From Natroniella sulfidigena (GTDB taxonomy: Bacteria; Bacillota; Halanaerobiia; Halobacteroidales; Halobacteroidaceae): DNA of 64,000 bases. Below, piece by piece: positions 1-8,568 of the stretch; within the stretch, counting starts at the first letter, position 1, and each line of letters opens with the position of its first letter. A program made the position numbers and the translations under genes. The notes beneath the pieces are model-generated. The model saw only the letters and a program-made list of their open reading frames with translations. It did not search any database and was not told the DNA's origin. The stretch is from positions 1 to 64,000 of the forward strand of contig NZ_JALKBY010000011.1 in the NCBI RefSeq assembly GCF_023223645.1, given 5' to 3'.

Positions 1-76
1 CGGGAGTAGCTCAGTTGGCTAGAGCACCAGCCTTCCAAGCTGGGTGTCGCCGGTTCGAGTCCGGTTTCCCGCTCCA
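1..76 (+). tRNA. tRNA-Gly (TCC), first base outside window
   Basis: Cloverleaf with anticodon loop CTTCCAA (anticodon TCC), T-loop GTTCGAGTC and encoded CCA at 74-76. The acceptor strand CGGGAG pairs with the 3' strand only if a G lies just before position 1, so the first nucleotide is cut off by the window edge. Confidence 0.95.
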
Positions 77-82
77 GAATAT

Positions 83-159
83 GGGTCTATAGCTCAGTTG
101 GTCAGAGCGCACGCCTGATAAGCGTGAGGTCGGTGGTTCAAATCCACCTAGACCCACCA
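83..159 (+). tRNA. tRNA-Ile (GAT)
   Basis: Acceptor GGGTCTA pairs with TAGACCC. The anticodon loop CTGATAA gives GAT. D-loop AGCTCAGTTGGT and T-loop GGTTCAAATCC are standard, and CCA is encoded. It lies 6 nt after tRNA-Gly and is probably co-transcribed with it. Confidence 0.97.
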
Positions 160-277
160 ATTTAGAAAGCAGAGAATAGTGAATAGATAATAGAGAACAG
201 TTAAAAAGCATAAAATAATTTGGATTTAAGGTTTGAACTATACACTATTAATTATTATCTATTAACTGAATTATTGT
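160..277 (+). repeat. short-word inverted repeat between tRNAs
   Basis: The left arm is made of units like GAATAGTGAATAGATAATAG (about 170-200) and the right arm of ACTATTAATTATTATCTATT (about 243-265), separated by an AT-rich centre. It belongs to the word-repeat family found throughout this window. As RNA it would fold into a hairpin between two tRNAs. Confidence 0.7.
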
Positions 278-354
278 GTGCCTGTAGCTCAGCTGGACAG
301 AGCAACGGCCTTCTAAGCCGTGGGTCGGGGGTTCGAATCCTCCCAGGCACGCCA
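278..354 (+). tRNA. tRNA-Arg (TCT)
   Basis: Acceptor GTGCCTG pairs with CAGGCAC, the discriminator is G and CCA is encoded. The anticodon stem ACGGC/GCCGT encloses CTTCTAA, giving anticodon TCT. Confidence 0.96.
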
Positions 355-360
355 TTAAAA

Positions 361-452
361 CCAGAGAATAGTGAACAGTGAATAGAGAATAGTTGAAAAT
401 CAAGAGCTTAAAAGAATTTGTTTTTATTAATTATTATCTATTAACTAAATAT
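361..452 (+). repeat. short-word inverted repeat between tRNA-Arg and tRNA-His
   Basis: The left arm has tandem GTGAACAGTGAATAGAGAATA words. The right arm has TTATTAATTATTATCTATTAAC words. The build is the same as the element at 160-277, with a different arrangement of words. Confidence 0.65.
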
Positions 453-455
453 TGT

Positions 456-533
456 GGTGGGTGTAGCTCAGTTGGTTAGAGCGCAGGATTGTGGCTCCTG
501 AGGCCGTGGGTTCAAATCCCGTCATCCACCCCA
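456..533 (+). tRNA. tRNA-His (GTG)
   Basis: The anticodon loop TTGTGGC gives GTG. An extra 5' G (456) pairs with C530, the G-1:C73 identity pair of histidine tRNAs. Acceptor GTGGGTG pairs with CATCCAC, and CCA is encoded at 531-533. Confidence 0.96.
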
Positions 534-545
534 AATTATTATTTT

Positions 546-567
546 CCCTTACATAGAGGGTTTTTTT
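546..567 (+). terminator. weak terminator after the tRNA cluster
   Basis: CCCT (546-549) pairs with AGGG (557-560) and is followed by seven T. The stem is short, but the position directly after the last tRNA fits transcription termination. Confidence 0.5.
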
Positions 568-610
568 GTTTTATAATACTTTTTAATTAAAAAGGAATAT
601 TAAACTTAAT

Positions 611-656
611 TAAAGAAGAAAGCCTTTCTATTTAAATAGAAAGGCTTTCTTCTTTA
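611..656. terminator. 46-nt perfect palindrome, likely bidirectional terminator
   Basis: The left half 611-633 is the exact reverse complement of 634-656, with centre TTTAAA and no extra loop. A-rich and T-rich ends give a U-tract on both strands. It lies between the tRNA operon (+) and the 40-residue gene (-), so it could end both transcripts. Confidence 0.75.
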
Positions 657-674
657 TAATTAGAATAAGATTAA

Positions 675-797
675 TTATTTTCTTTTAAATACTGATTTTA
701 TTAATTTGAATGGAGTGGGTAGTTTAAAGCCGCCACTAACTGATTTTACATCATCATGTTCATTTTTAGACCAGGCAAATAGAAAATCGATCTTCAT
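675..797 (-). CDS. small unknown protein, 40 aa
   Basis: A minus-strand ORF that starts with ATG (plus-strand 795-797) and ends in TAA (675-677). It has a near-ideal ribosome binding site, AAAGGAGGG, about 8 nt before the ATG. The product is basic, starts MKIDFLFAWSKNE and ends KSVFKRK, with one Trp and no membrane segment. Its stop codon lies just before the 46-nt palindromic terminator, which supports a real gene. I recognise no family. The overlapping plus-strand ORF at 706-906 has no ribosome binding site and is rejected. This is the only convincing minus-strand gene in the window. Confidence 0.55.
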   Translation of the reverse strand: MKIDFLFAWSKNEHDDVKSVSGGFKLPTPFKLIKSVFKRK

Positions 798-977
798 GTT
801 AGTGTCCCTCCTTTATGTAGTGGTTACTTATTATTTATTTTATGTATTAGAGAGAAGAATGTTACATCTTATAAGCGTGACTTTAGGATTAATTTGTTTT
901 AATTAAGACTAACAATTAATCTGCAAATGTGATACAATTATTTACAGATGATCTTATATAATTTTAATTAGTTTTAA

Positions 978-1006
978 AGGGAAAGATAAAAAAGCGTAGA
1001 ATAATT
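978..1006 (+). promoter_or_regulatory. sigma-H-like promoter upstream of rsmH
   Basis: AGGGAAAG at 978 and GAATAATT at 999 are 21 nt apart. This is the AGGA-to-GAAT distance of the classic sigma-H promoter (for example spoVG). The -35 has one mismatch (AGGG). It sits 86-114 nt before rsmH and would drive the dcw cluster at stationary phase or sporulation onset. Confidence 0.45.
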
Positions 1007-1091
1007 AATCATTGAGTGATTGAAGGTAGCTAAAAAACTATGATAATTATCTTGAGTAGTAGATTATTAAATAAATTAAGGGGTTTTTATA

Positions 1092-2027
1092 ATGGACTTT
1101 AAACATGTTTCAGTTTTATTGAATGAAAGTGTTGAATATTTAAAGTGTAAAAGTGAAGGGATTTATGTTGATTGTACTTTGGGAGGAGCTGGGCATTCGG
1201 AGAAGATAATAAAGAATTTAAAAGCAGGAGGAAAGTTAATAGGTATAGATCAAGATCAAGCAGCGATTGAGGCTGCTACAAAGAAGTTGGCTAAATATGA
1301 TGTTGATTTTGAGTTAGTCAGAGATAATTATCAAAATCTAACTTCTATCTTAGATCAATTAAATATAGACAAAGTTGATGGTTTTTTATTTGATTTAGGA
1401 ATTTCTTCTTATCAATTAGATACACCAGAGCGGGGTTTTAGTTATAAATATGATGCACCTTTAGATATGAGAATGGATCAAAGAAAAGATACTACAGCAG
1501 CTGATTTAGTGAATAATCTCTCAGCTGATAGGTTAACTGAGATAATAAGAAAATATGGTGAGGAGAAATGGGCTAGTAGAATTGCAAAATTTATTGTTAA
1601 GTTTCGAGAGGAGCAATCGATTACTAAAACTAACCAACTAGTAAAGGTAATTAAAGCTGCTATTCCAGCGGGAGCTAGAAGATCAGGACCTCATCCAGCT
1701 CGAAGAACTTTCCAAGCATTGAGGATAGCAGTTAATAATGAGTTAGATATTATTGAAACTGCTCTTAATGATGCTGTTTCAAGATTAAAGCCTAAAGGGA
1801 GAATCTGTGTAATAACTTTCCATTCCTTAGAGGATAGAATTGTAAAACATACTTTCAAAGATTTGAGCACTAAATGTACTTGTCCCCCTAATTTTCCTGT
1901 CTGTGCTTGTGATACAAAGCAAAAAGTAAAGGTTATAACTAAGAATCCAGTAACTCCTAGTGAAAGAGAAATTGAGGATAACTTTAGGGCTAGAAGTGCT
2001 AAGTTAAGAGTAGCAGAGCGGAAGTAG
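1092..2027 (+). CDS. rsmH: 16S rRNA (cytosine1402-N4)-methyltransferase RsmH (MraW)
   Basis: 311 aa, the usual length for RsmH. It N4-methylates C1402 of 16S rRNA using S-adenosylmethionine. The SAM-binding loop [10 protein letters not shown] is near residues 30-40, the family motif [11 protein letters not shown] near 100, and the C-terminal HSLEDRIVK region near 255. It is the first gene of the dcw cluster here; mraZ, which normally precedes it in Firmicutes, is absent from the 560 bp upstream. The start codon has only a modest Shine-Dalgarno (AAGGGG). Confidence 0.96.
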   Translation: MDFKHVSVLLNESVEYLKCKSEGIYVDCTLGGAGHSEKIIKNLKAGGKLIGIDQDQAAIEAATKKLAKYDVDFELVRDNYQNLTSILDQLNIDKVDGFLFDLGISSYQLDTPERGFSYKYDAPLDMRMDQRKDTTAADLVNNLSADRLTEIIRKYGEEKWASRIAKFIVKFREEQSITKTNQLVKVIKAAIPAGARRSGPHPARRTFQALRIAVNNELDIIETALNDAVSRLKPKGRICVITFHSLEDRIVKHTFKDLSTKCTCPPNFPVCACDTKQKVKVITKNPVTPSEREIEDNFRARSAKLRVAERK

Positions 2028-2050
2028 ACTAGTTCTAAAATAAAGGGTAG

Positions 2051-2542
2051 GTGAATAAGTTGATAATGGGGTTACAGATAAAAAAGAACAAAGATTATCA
2101 ACCAAAAAGGGCTCGAAGAAGTTCTAAAAATAATAAGCAACAAGGATATACATTGAAATATATGCTGATAGGCGGATTGATTATATTTTCAATAGTTTTA
2201 TTTTGGATTGTATATATTAATCAGTATGTTCAAATCTCTAGAAAGAATTTAAGAATTGAAACTTTACAAGAAGAACGACAGAGTTTAAAGCGGGATAAGT
2301 TATATTTACAATTACAGATTTCTAGATTGCAATCTTTAAATAGAATTGAAGAGGTAGCCAAAGATGAGCTTAATATGGTAAAGCCACAAGAGGTTAATTA
2401 TCTTGCTTTAGAAGGAGATAAAGAACAAGAAGATTTTGAACAAGATGAGTTTCAATCTGAATCACAGAGTTTGAATTTTAGAGAAAGATTAACCACTTTG
2501 ATTAAAGGATTGACCCAGGTTGAAGCTGGTTCGCTAGATTAA
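2051..2542 (+). CDS. ftsL: FtsL-like septum protein
   Basis: Position between rsmH and a class B PBP, plus topology, indicates FtsL. A basic cytoplasmic tail is followed by one membrane segment (about residues 37-57, MLIGGLIIFSIVLFWIVYI). Next come a coiled coil rich in Leu, Gln and Arg (about 65-110) and an acidic extension. It would form the DivIC/FtsL/FtsQ complex outside the membrane. The GTG at 2051 overlaps the AGGTGA ribosome binding site, so TTG 2060 or ATG 2066 may be the true start. FtsL sequences diverge quickly, so the call rests on synteny and topology. Confidence 0.8.
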   Translation: MNKLIMGLQIKKNKDYQPKRARRSSKNNKQQGYTLKYMLIGGLIIFSIVLFWIVYINQYVQISRKNLRIETLQEERQSLKRDKLYLQLQISRLQSLNRIEEVAKDELNMVKPQEVNYLALEGDKEQEDFEQDEFQSESQSLNFRERLTTLIKGLTQVEAGSLD

Positions 2543-2574
2543 TATTTTGTAATGGAATGAGGTGGATTAGCTAG

Positions 2575-4653
2575 GTGAATAACTTAAAGCTAGAAATTAG
2601 AAAGAGAATAACCTTTCTTTTTGTTATGGTAGTTATAGTAATGGTTTCCTTAATTGCTAGGTTAGCTTGGATTCAGATCATTCAAAATACGAAATATCAA
2701 CATCAAGCTTTAGATCAACGATTAAGGCAGTTACAAGTAGAGCCCAAAAGAGGAATTATTTATGATAAAAATGGAGTTGAATTGGCTGTTAGTGCTAGTG
2801 CTGATACAGTTGTAGCCATACCAAATGAAATAAATAATCCTCGTCAAACTGCTCAACAATTAGCTGATATTTTAGAGATGCCGGAGGATGAAATTTACTC
2901 AAAATTGACAAAAACAGCAGCGGCTGTTTATGTAGTACGAAAGACTGATGAAAAAAAAGCTAGAAAAATTAGAGAGTTAAATTTAGCAGGGATTAGATTT
3001 ACAGAAGAAAGTAAGAGGTTTTATCCTAAAGGTAATCTAGCAGCTCATACTTTAGGTTTTGTAGGAATTGATAGTCAAGGGTTGCAGGGTATAGAGTTAT
3101 CATATGATGATATATTGCGTGGTAATCCAGGAAGAATATCAGTTGAGAGAGATGCAGCAGGTCGAGAAATTCCCGAAGGAATAAAAGATTATGTTGATCC
3201 AGATGATGGACATGATATTTATTTAACAATAGATAATGTGTTACAGCATATTGCTGAAAGAGAACTTGATAAAGCTATGCTTGAGCATGAAGCTAAAAGT
3301 GGTACAATTGTTATGATGGATCCTCAAACTGGAGGAGTTATGGCTTTAGCGAATAGACCTACTTTTGATCCTAACGATTTTGTCAATTCTTCCCCTGAAC
3401 TCTGGAGAAATAGAGCTGTTTCAGATACATATGAACCTGGTTCAACCTTTAAGATCATAACAACTGCAGCGGGGTTAGAAGAAGGAGTAGTTAATCCTAA
3501 TGATACGTTTTTTGATCCTGGACATATTGAAGTTTCAGGACAGATTATTAACTGTTGGAAGGCTGGAGGACATGGTTCTCAAACTTTTGCTGAGGTTGTT
3601 CAAAATTCTTGTAATCCAGGTTTTGTGCAAGTTGGTCAACGAATTGGTACTGATGTATTTTATGATTATATTGAAGCATTTGATTTTGGTAGAAAGACTG
3701 ATATTGACTTAGTAGGTGAAGCACAAGGGATAAAATATGGCTTAGATCAGATTGGCCCTGTGGAGTTAGCTACAATGTCTTTTGGTCATGGAATTACAGT
3801 AACTCCAATTCAGTTAACTACTGCTGTTTCTGCGATAGCTAATGATGGTGAATTATTAAGGCCGCATTTAGTTAGTGAAATTAAAGGCTCAAGAGGAGAG
3901 TTGATCAAGGAGATAACTCCAGAGAAAAATAAGAGGGTGATTTCTAGTGAAACTGCTCAAAAAACAAGGGAATTATTGGCTGGTGTTGTAGAAGAGGGCT
4001 CGGGAACTAAGGCTGCAGTAGAAGGATATGAGATTGCTGGTAAGACAGGGACTGCTAAGCATTATGGAGTTCAGTTGTATGATTCATCTTTTATTGGTAT
4101 GGTACCTGCAGATGATCCTCAAATGGTTGTGTTAGTAGTTTTATCTGGGGTTAGTAGTTATCCTTATTACGGTTCGCAAGTTGCAGCGCCTATTTTTCAT
4201 AATGTTGTTAAAGATGGATTACGTCATTTAGAAATTCCACCAACCACTAGTTCAAAAGATGAAGAAGAGGAGATTGAGAAAGTAGAAGTACCTAATGTAG
4301 AAAATTTGTACTTATCAGAAGCTCAAAGAGAGTTGGCGGCTAGAGATTTAAATGTTAAATTAGAAGGAGAAGGGGAATTGGTTGTTGATCAACTTCCTCA
4401 TCCAGAGGCAGTTGTTAATGAAGGAAGTACAGTAGTATTATTTTTTGAAGATGGTACTAGTCAAGAGAGTGGGTATCAAGTTACTGTACCTGATTTAAGA
4501 GGAATGAGAATAAGGGAAGCAGCTGAGTTACTAGGAGAATTAAACTTAAGAGTAAGGTGGGATGGTTCTGGAATTATTGAACGGCAAGACCCTGCTCCAG
4601 GAATTACGGTTCAGTCAGGAGAATATATTGAAGTTCAATTATCTGAAGAATGA
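2575..4653 (+). CDS. class B penicillin-binding protein with two PASTA domains (SpoVD/FtsI type)
   Basis: 692 aa peptidoglycan D,D-transpeptidase for septal or spore cortex wall. One N-terminal membrane anchor (about 14-34) precedes the dimerisation domain. The transpeptidase has all three motifs: STFK (about 289-292), SCN (about 344-346) and KTG (about 490-492). Two PASTA domains follow (about 572-631 and 640-692). It starts with GTG after GAGGTGG. Bacillus has two such genes here (pbpB and spoVD). Only one is present, so whether it serves division, sporulation or both cannot be decided from sequence. Confidence 0.93.
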   Translation: MNNLKLEIRKRITFLFVMVVIVMVSLIARLAWIQIIQNTKYQHQALDQRLRQLQVEPKRGIIYDKNGVELAVSASADTVVAIPNEINNPRQTAQQLADILEMPEDEIYSKLTKTAAAVYVVRKTDEKKARKIRELNLAGIRFTEESKRFYPKGNLAAHTLGFVGIDSQGLQGIELSYDDILRGNPGRISVERDAAGREIPEGIKDYVDPDDGHDIYLTIDNVLQHIAERELDKAMLEHEAKSGTIVMMDPQTGGVMALANRPTFDPNDFVNSSPELWRNRAVSDTYEPGSTFKIITTAAGLEEGVVNPNDTFFDPGHIEVSGQIINCWKAGGHGSQTFAEVVQNSCNPGFVQVGQRIGTDVFYDYIEAFDFGRKTDIDLVGEAQGIKYGLDQIGPVELATMSFGHGITVTPIQLTTAVSAIANDGELLRPHLVSEIKGSRGELIKEITPEKNKRVISSETAQKTRELLAGVVEEGSGTKAAVEGYEIAGKTGTAKHYGVQLYDSSFIGMVPADDPQMVVLVVLSGVSSYPYYGSQVAAPIFHNVVKDGLRHLEIPPTTSSKDEEEEIEKVEVPNVENLYLSEAQRELAARDLNVKLEGEGELVVDQLPHPEAVVNEGSTVVLFFEDGTSQESGYQVTVPDLRGMRIREAAELLGELNLRVRWDGSGIIERQDPAPGITVQSGEYIEVQLSEE

Positions 4654-4686
4654 ATCAGACAAACTATTTAAATTAGGAGGTTAATG

Positions 4687-6171
4687 ATGATTAAGTTACA
4701 AGAATTAATTGAAGTGTTAACAGTTGAAGATGTTGAAGGAGATTTACAATCGGATATTTTAGGTATTTCTTATGACTCAAGAACTGTTAAAGCCGATTAT
4801 TTATTTGTAGCGATATCTGGTTTTAAACAAGATGGTCATAGTTTTATTAAAGATGCTATTGCTAATGGTGCTACAGCAGTAGTAGTTGAAAAAGAAGTTA
4901 ATCTAGATTTATCTCAGCAAGACATTACTCTAATCAAAGTTAATGATACTAGAAAAGCATTAGCTTATCTAGGTGCTAAATTTTATGATTATCCTTCTCG
5001 GGATTTAACTGTAATAGGAGTAACAGGAACCAATGGTAAGACGACTACTACATATTTAATTGAGGGAGTTTTGAATAATATTGGATTTAAGACGGGTTTG
5101 ATAGGTACTATAAAAAATAAGATTGGACCTAAAGAAAAAGAAGCTGAACGAACAACTCCTGAAGCACTTGATTTGCAGAGAATTTTAGCTAAGATGGTTA
5201 AAGAGGGTGTAACTCATGTTGTGATGGAGGTTTCTTCTCATGCATTAGAGTTAGATCGAGTTTTAGAAATTGATTTTGATTGTCAGATATTTACTAACTT
5301 AAGTCAAGACCATTTAGATTTTCACCGGAATTTTGATCAATATTTGGCAGCTAAACTCAAGTTATTTAAGTTTAATGAGAATCCTGCAATCATCAATTTT
5401 GATGATCCAAGGGGTCAGCAAGTTGTTAAGAAAGCAAGAGGAAAGGTAGTAGGTTATGGAATTGATGATCCAAAAGCTGAGATTAGGGCCAACAGAATTC
5501 AGATTGATCAAAAGGGTGTTTCTTATTTATTACAAACAGATGAAGAAGAATTTGAGATTAACCTAAAGTTGACTGGGCGATTTAATGTTTATAATTCGTT
5601 GGCTGCTATTGGAGCTATCTATAGTTTAGGAGTTGAATTAGAAGAAATTAAGAAGGGGATTGAAGAAACTGAGGGGGTACCAGGTCGTTTTCAGATTATA
5701 GATGAGGGCCAACCTTTTGGAGTGATTGTAGATTATGCTCATGCTCCAGCTGGAATGGAGAATGTTTTAAAGACAGCTGATGAAATTACTGAAGGACGTA
5801 AAATTATTGTCTTTGGTTGTGGAGGAGATCGTGATCGTAAGAAAAGACCTATTATGGGTAAAATAGGTGCTAATCTAGCTGATTTTGCAATAGTTACTTC
5901 TGATAATCCCCGCAGTGAAGATCCGTTAAAGATTATTGAAGATATTGAAGTAGGAATTAAAGAGGATGGAAATGTTGAAGGGGAAGATTATATTATTATT
6001 GAAGATAGAGCAGCAGCAATTAAGAAAGGGATTGAGTTGGCCCAAGAGGGGGATTTAGTAATTATAGTAGGTAAAGGGCATGAAACTTATCAAGAGGTTA
6101 AAGGTAAGATTTTAGAGTTTGATGATCGTAAGGTTGCGCGAGAAATTTTACAAGGTAGGGGAGAAAATTAA
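4687..6171 (+). CDS. murE: UDP-MurNAc-tripeptide synthetase MurE (meso-DAP type)
   Basis: Cytoplasmic ligase that adds the third amino acid to UDP-MurNAc-L-Ala-D-Glu with ATP. The P-loop is GVTGTNGKTTTT (about 113-124). The DNPR motif (about 405-408), which selects meso-diaminopimelate rather than lysine, is intact. AGGAGG at 4675-4680 is only 3 nt from ATG 4684 but 6 nt from ATG 4687, so I use the second ATG. The stop TAA shares its last A with the start of murF (TAATG), indicating translational coupling. Confidence 0.96.
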   Translation: MIKLQELIEVLTVEDVEGDLQSDILGISYDSRTVKADYLFVAISGFKQDGHSFIKDAIANGATAVVVEKEVNLDLSQQDITLIKVNDTRKALAYLGAKFYDYPSRDLTVIGVTGTNGKTTTTYLIEGVLNNIGFKTGLIGTIKNKIGPKEKEAERTTPEALDLQRILAKMVKEGVTHVVMEVSSHALELDRVLEIDFDCQIFTNLSQDHLDFHRNFDQYLAAKLKLFKFNENPAIINFDDPRGQQVVKKARGKVVGYGIDDPKAEIRANRIQIDQKGVSYLLQTDEEEFEINLKLTGRFNVYNSLAAIGAIYSLGVELEEIKKGIEETEGVPGRFQIIDEGQPFGVIVDYAHAPAGMENVLKTADEITEGRKIIVFGCGGDRDRKKRPIMGKIGANLADFAIVTSDNPRSEDPLKIIEDIEVGIKEDGNVEGEDYIIIEDRAAAIKKGIELAQEGDLVIIVGKGHETYQEVKGKILEFDDRKVAREILQGRGEN

Positions 6172-7544
6172 TGGAGGAGCTTAGTTTAACAGAGATAGCA
6201 GAGGCAATTGATGGTCAGATTAAAAATAAGCAGGAAATAAATATTTCCAATATTTCAATTGATACACGAACTTTACAGTCTGGTGATCTCTTTATAGCAT
6301 TGATTGGAGATAATTTTGATGGACATCAATTTGTAGCTGATGCTTTTGAAAAAGGGGCCAAAGCAGCAATAGTCTCTCAAGAGATTGATTCTAAGCAGCC
6401 ACTGATTGAGGTTGAGGATACGACTGTAGCTTTACAAGAGTTGGCCCGATATTATCGTAAGAAGTTTGCAATACCGGTGATTGGTGTAACGGGAAGTACA
6501 GGTAAGACTACAACTAAAGATATAGTGGCCTCAGCTTTATCTAAAAAATATAAGGTTTTAAAGACAGCAGGGAACTTTAATAATGAAATAGGTCTGCCAT
6601 TGACTTTATTTAGACTGGATAGTACCTTTGATGCAGCAGTTGTAGAGATGGGAATGAGAGGGTTAGGACAGATAGAGCAATTGGCCCAGATTGCAGAGCC
6701 GAATCTAGGTATTGTCACCAATGTAGGAGTAACTCATATTGAGCTACTAAAGAGTCAAGAGCGGATAGCACAAGCAAAATCTGAACTTGTTTCTAATCTA
6801 GGTGATAATAGTGTAGCTATCTTAAATGGTGATGATGAGTATGTTAAGCAGATGGCTTCGTTGGCCTCCGGAAAGGTTATTACCTATGGTTTGAATCAAT
6901 ATAATCAAATAAGAGCAGCTAATATAGAAAATTTAGGAGCAAGTGGGCTCAAGTTTGATTTAGTTGTGGATGATGAATATATTTCTAAAGAGGTCTATAT
7001 CCCAGCTCCTGGCGAGTATAATGTCTATAATGCTTTGGCTGCTATTTGTGTAGGAATAGCTTTAGAATTTGATCTTGAGGATATAAAGGATGGGTTAGAG
7101 GAACTGAAATTAACTGAGATGAGAAATCAGATTTTAGAATCTGAATCAGGCTTTAAAATTATTAATGATGCTTATAATGCCAATCCAACTTCAATGGAAG
7201 CAGCCTTAAATACTTTAGAACAAGTAGCTTCTAACAGGAAGATAGCCATCTTAGGAGATATGCTAGAATTAGGTGAAATCGCCAAAGAAGAACATAATAA
7301 AGTAGGAAAGTTAGTTGCTGATAAAAGAATTGATTATCTAGTTGCAGTTGGAGAATTGGCTTCCGAAATTGCCATCGGCGCTGAAGATAATGGAATGAAG
7401 CAAGAAAATATTTTTAGTTACTTAGACAAAGATGCAGCATTAAAAAAAATATTGAAGATTATTAAAGCAGATGATACAATTTTAGTTAAAGGTTCACGAG
7501 GAATGAAATTAGAGCAGATTTCCTATGCTTTACAAGATAAATAG
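6171..7544 (+). CDS. murF: UDP-MurNAc-pentapeptide synthetase MurF
   Basis: 457 aa. It joins D-Ala-D-Ala to UDP-MurNAc-tripeptide in the cytoplasm. The Mur ligase P-loop GVTGSTGKTTTKD (about 103-115), the central AVVEMGMRGLGQI motif typical of MurF (about 155-167) and the C-terminal NDAYNANPTSM motif (about 334-344) are all visible. The start overlaps the murE stop by one base. It is followed closely by mraY in the same operon. Confidence 0.96.
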   Translation: MEELSLTEIAEAIDGQIKNKQEINISNISIDTRTLQSGDLFIALIGDNFDGHQFVADAFEKGAKAAIVSQEIDSKQPLIEVEDTTVALQELARYYRKKFAIPVIGVTGSTGKTTTKDIVASALSKKYKVLKTAGNFNNEIGLPLTLFRLDSTFDAAVVEMGMRGLGQIEQLAQIAEPNLGIVTNVGVTHIELLKSQERIAQAKSELVSNLGDNSVAILNGDDEYVKQMASLASGKVITYGLNQYNQIRAANIENLGASGLKFDLVVDDEYISKEVYIPAPGEYNVYNALAAICVGIALEFDLEDIKDGLEELKLTEMRNQILESESGFKIINDAYNANPTSMEAALNTLEQVASNRKIAILGDMLELGEIAKEEHNKVGKLVADKRIDYLVAVGELASEIAIGAEDNGMKQENIFSYLDKDAALKKILKIIKADDTILVKGSRGMKLEQISYALQDK

Positions 7545-7556
7545 GGAGTGATAATA

Positions 7557-8510
7557 GTGGTCAATTTAATATACGCAACTACTCTAGCCTTTATTATTTG
7601 TTTGATGACTGGGCCAATCATGATTAGTTGGTTTAAAAAATTAGAGTTTGGCCAACAGATCAGAAATTTAGGTCCACAAAGCCATTTAGAAAAAGCAGGA
7701 ATTCCTACAATGGGCGGAGTTATAATTATACTTTCTGTAGTTATTTCAACTTTAGTTTTTGCAGAAATAAACATGAAGGTGATGTTAGCATTATTTGTAA
7801 CTGTAGCTTATGGTTTTTTAGGGTTGTTGGATGATTCGATAAAGATAATTGCTAATCGATCATTAGGGTTAAGAGCCTGGCAAAAGATTGTAGGGCAAAT
7901 TTTGGTTGCCTTATTATTAGCTGTAGTAGTTCTAGGAAAGTTGAACTTAGGAACAGAAGTTTTAATTCCTTTTTTAGGTTCAACTATTGATTTAGGAATA
8001 TTATATATACCTTTTATACTTATAGTTGTAATCGGTACTTCAAATGCTGTTAATTTAACTGATGGGTTAGATGGATTAGCAGCGGGAGTTACTATTATTG
8101 TTACAATTACTTATGCTTATATGACCTTTCAATTTGGAGCGTATGAGCTAGCTATCTTTACAACTGCTATTGCTGGTGCTTGTTTAGGTTTTTCTTGGTT
8201 TAATACTCATCCGGCTCAAGTTTTTATGGGTGATACAGGTTCTTTAGCTTTAGGAGGTGCTCTTGCTGCGATAGCAGTTTTAACTCGAACACAGTTTTTT
8301 TTGTTGATTATTGGTGGGGTTTATGTAATAGAAGCTTTATCAGTTATGATTCAAGTTAGCTTCTATAAGCTGACTGGGAGGCGGGTTTTCAAAATGAGTC
8401 CGATTCATCACCATTTTGAATTGAAAGGCTGGGAAGAATCTAAAATAGTTGTTAGATTTTGGATTTTAACTACTCTATTATCATTAATTGGACTATTAGG
8501 ATTGGTTTAA
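7557..8510 (+). CDS. mraY: phospho-MurNAc-pentapeptide transferase MraY
   Basis: Polytopic membrane enzyme that transfers phospho-MurNAc-pentapeptide to undecaprenyl phosphate, giving lipid I. Family motifs are present: LLDDSIK with the catalytic Asp pair, NAVNLTDGLDGLAAG, FMGDTGSLALGG and PIHHHFEL. An upstream GTG (7548) lies inside the ribosome binding site GGGAGTGA. I therefore prefer GTG 7557, which gives about 317 aa with N-terminus VNLIYATTLAF. Confidence 0.95.
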   Translation: MVNLIYATTLAFIICLMTGPIMISWFKKLEFGQQIRNLGPQSHLEKAGIPTMGGVIIILSVVISTLVFAEINMKVMLALFVTVAYGFLGLLDDSIKIIANRSLGLRAWQKIVGQILVALLLAVVVLGKLNLGTEVLIPFLGSTIDLGILYIPFILIVVIGTSNAVNLTDGLDGLAAGVTIIVTITYAYMTFQFGAYELAIFTTAIAGACLGFSWFNTHPAQVFMGDTGSLALGGALAAIAVLTRTQFFLLIIGGVYVIEALSVMIQVSFYKLTGRRVFKMSPIHHHFELKGWEESKIVVRFWILTTLLSLIGLLGLV

Positions 8511-8568
8511 TTATTCGAAACCTAATTATATTTGTCATGATGAATTGGCATTAAGAAAGGAAGATATT

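Noticed and set aside
11-211. Minus-strand ORF of 66 aa with the text GLGGFEPPTSRLSGVRSDQL
   Set aside because: It is the reverse strand of the tRNA-Gly and tRNA-Ile genes. This is a well-known false protein in databases.
706-906. Plus-strand ORF of 66 aa with a hydrophobic stretch
   Set aside because: It has no ribosome binding site and overlaps the better-supported minus-strand 40-aa gene.
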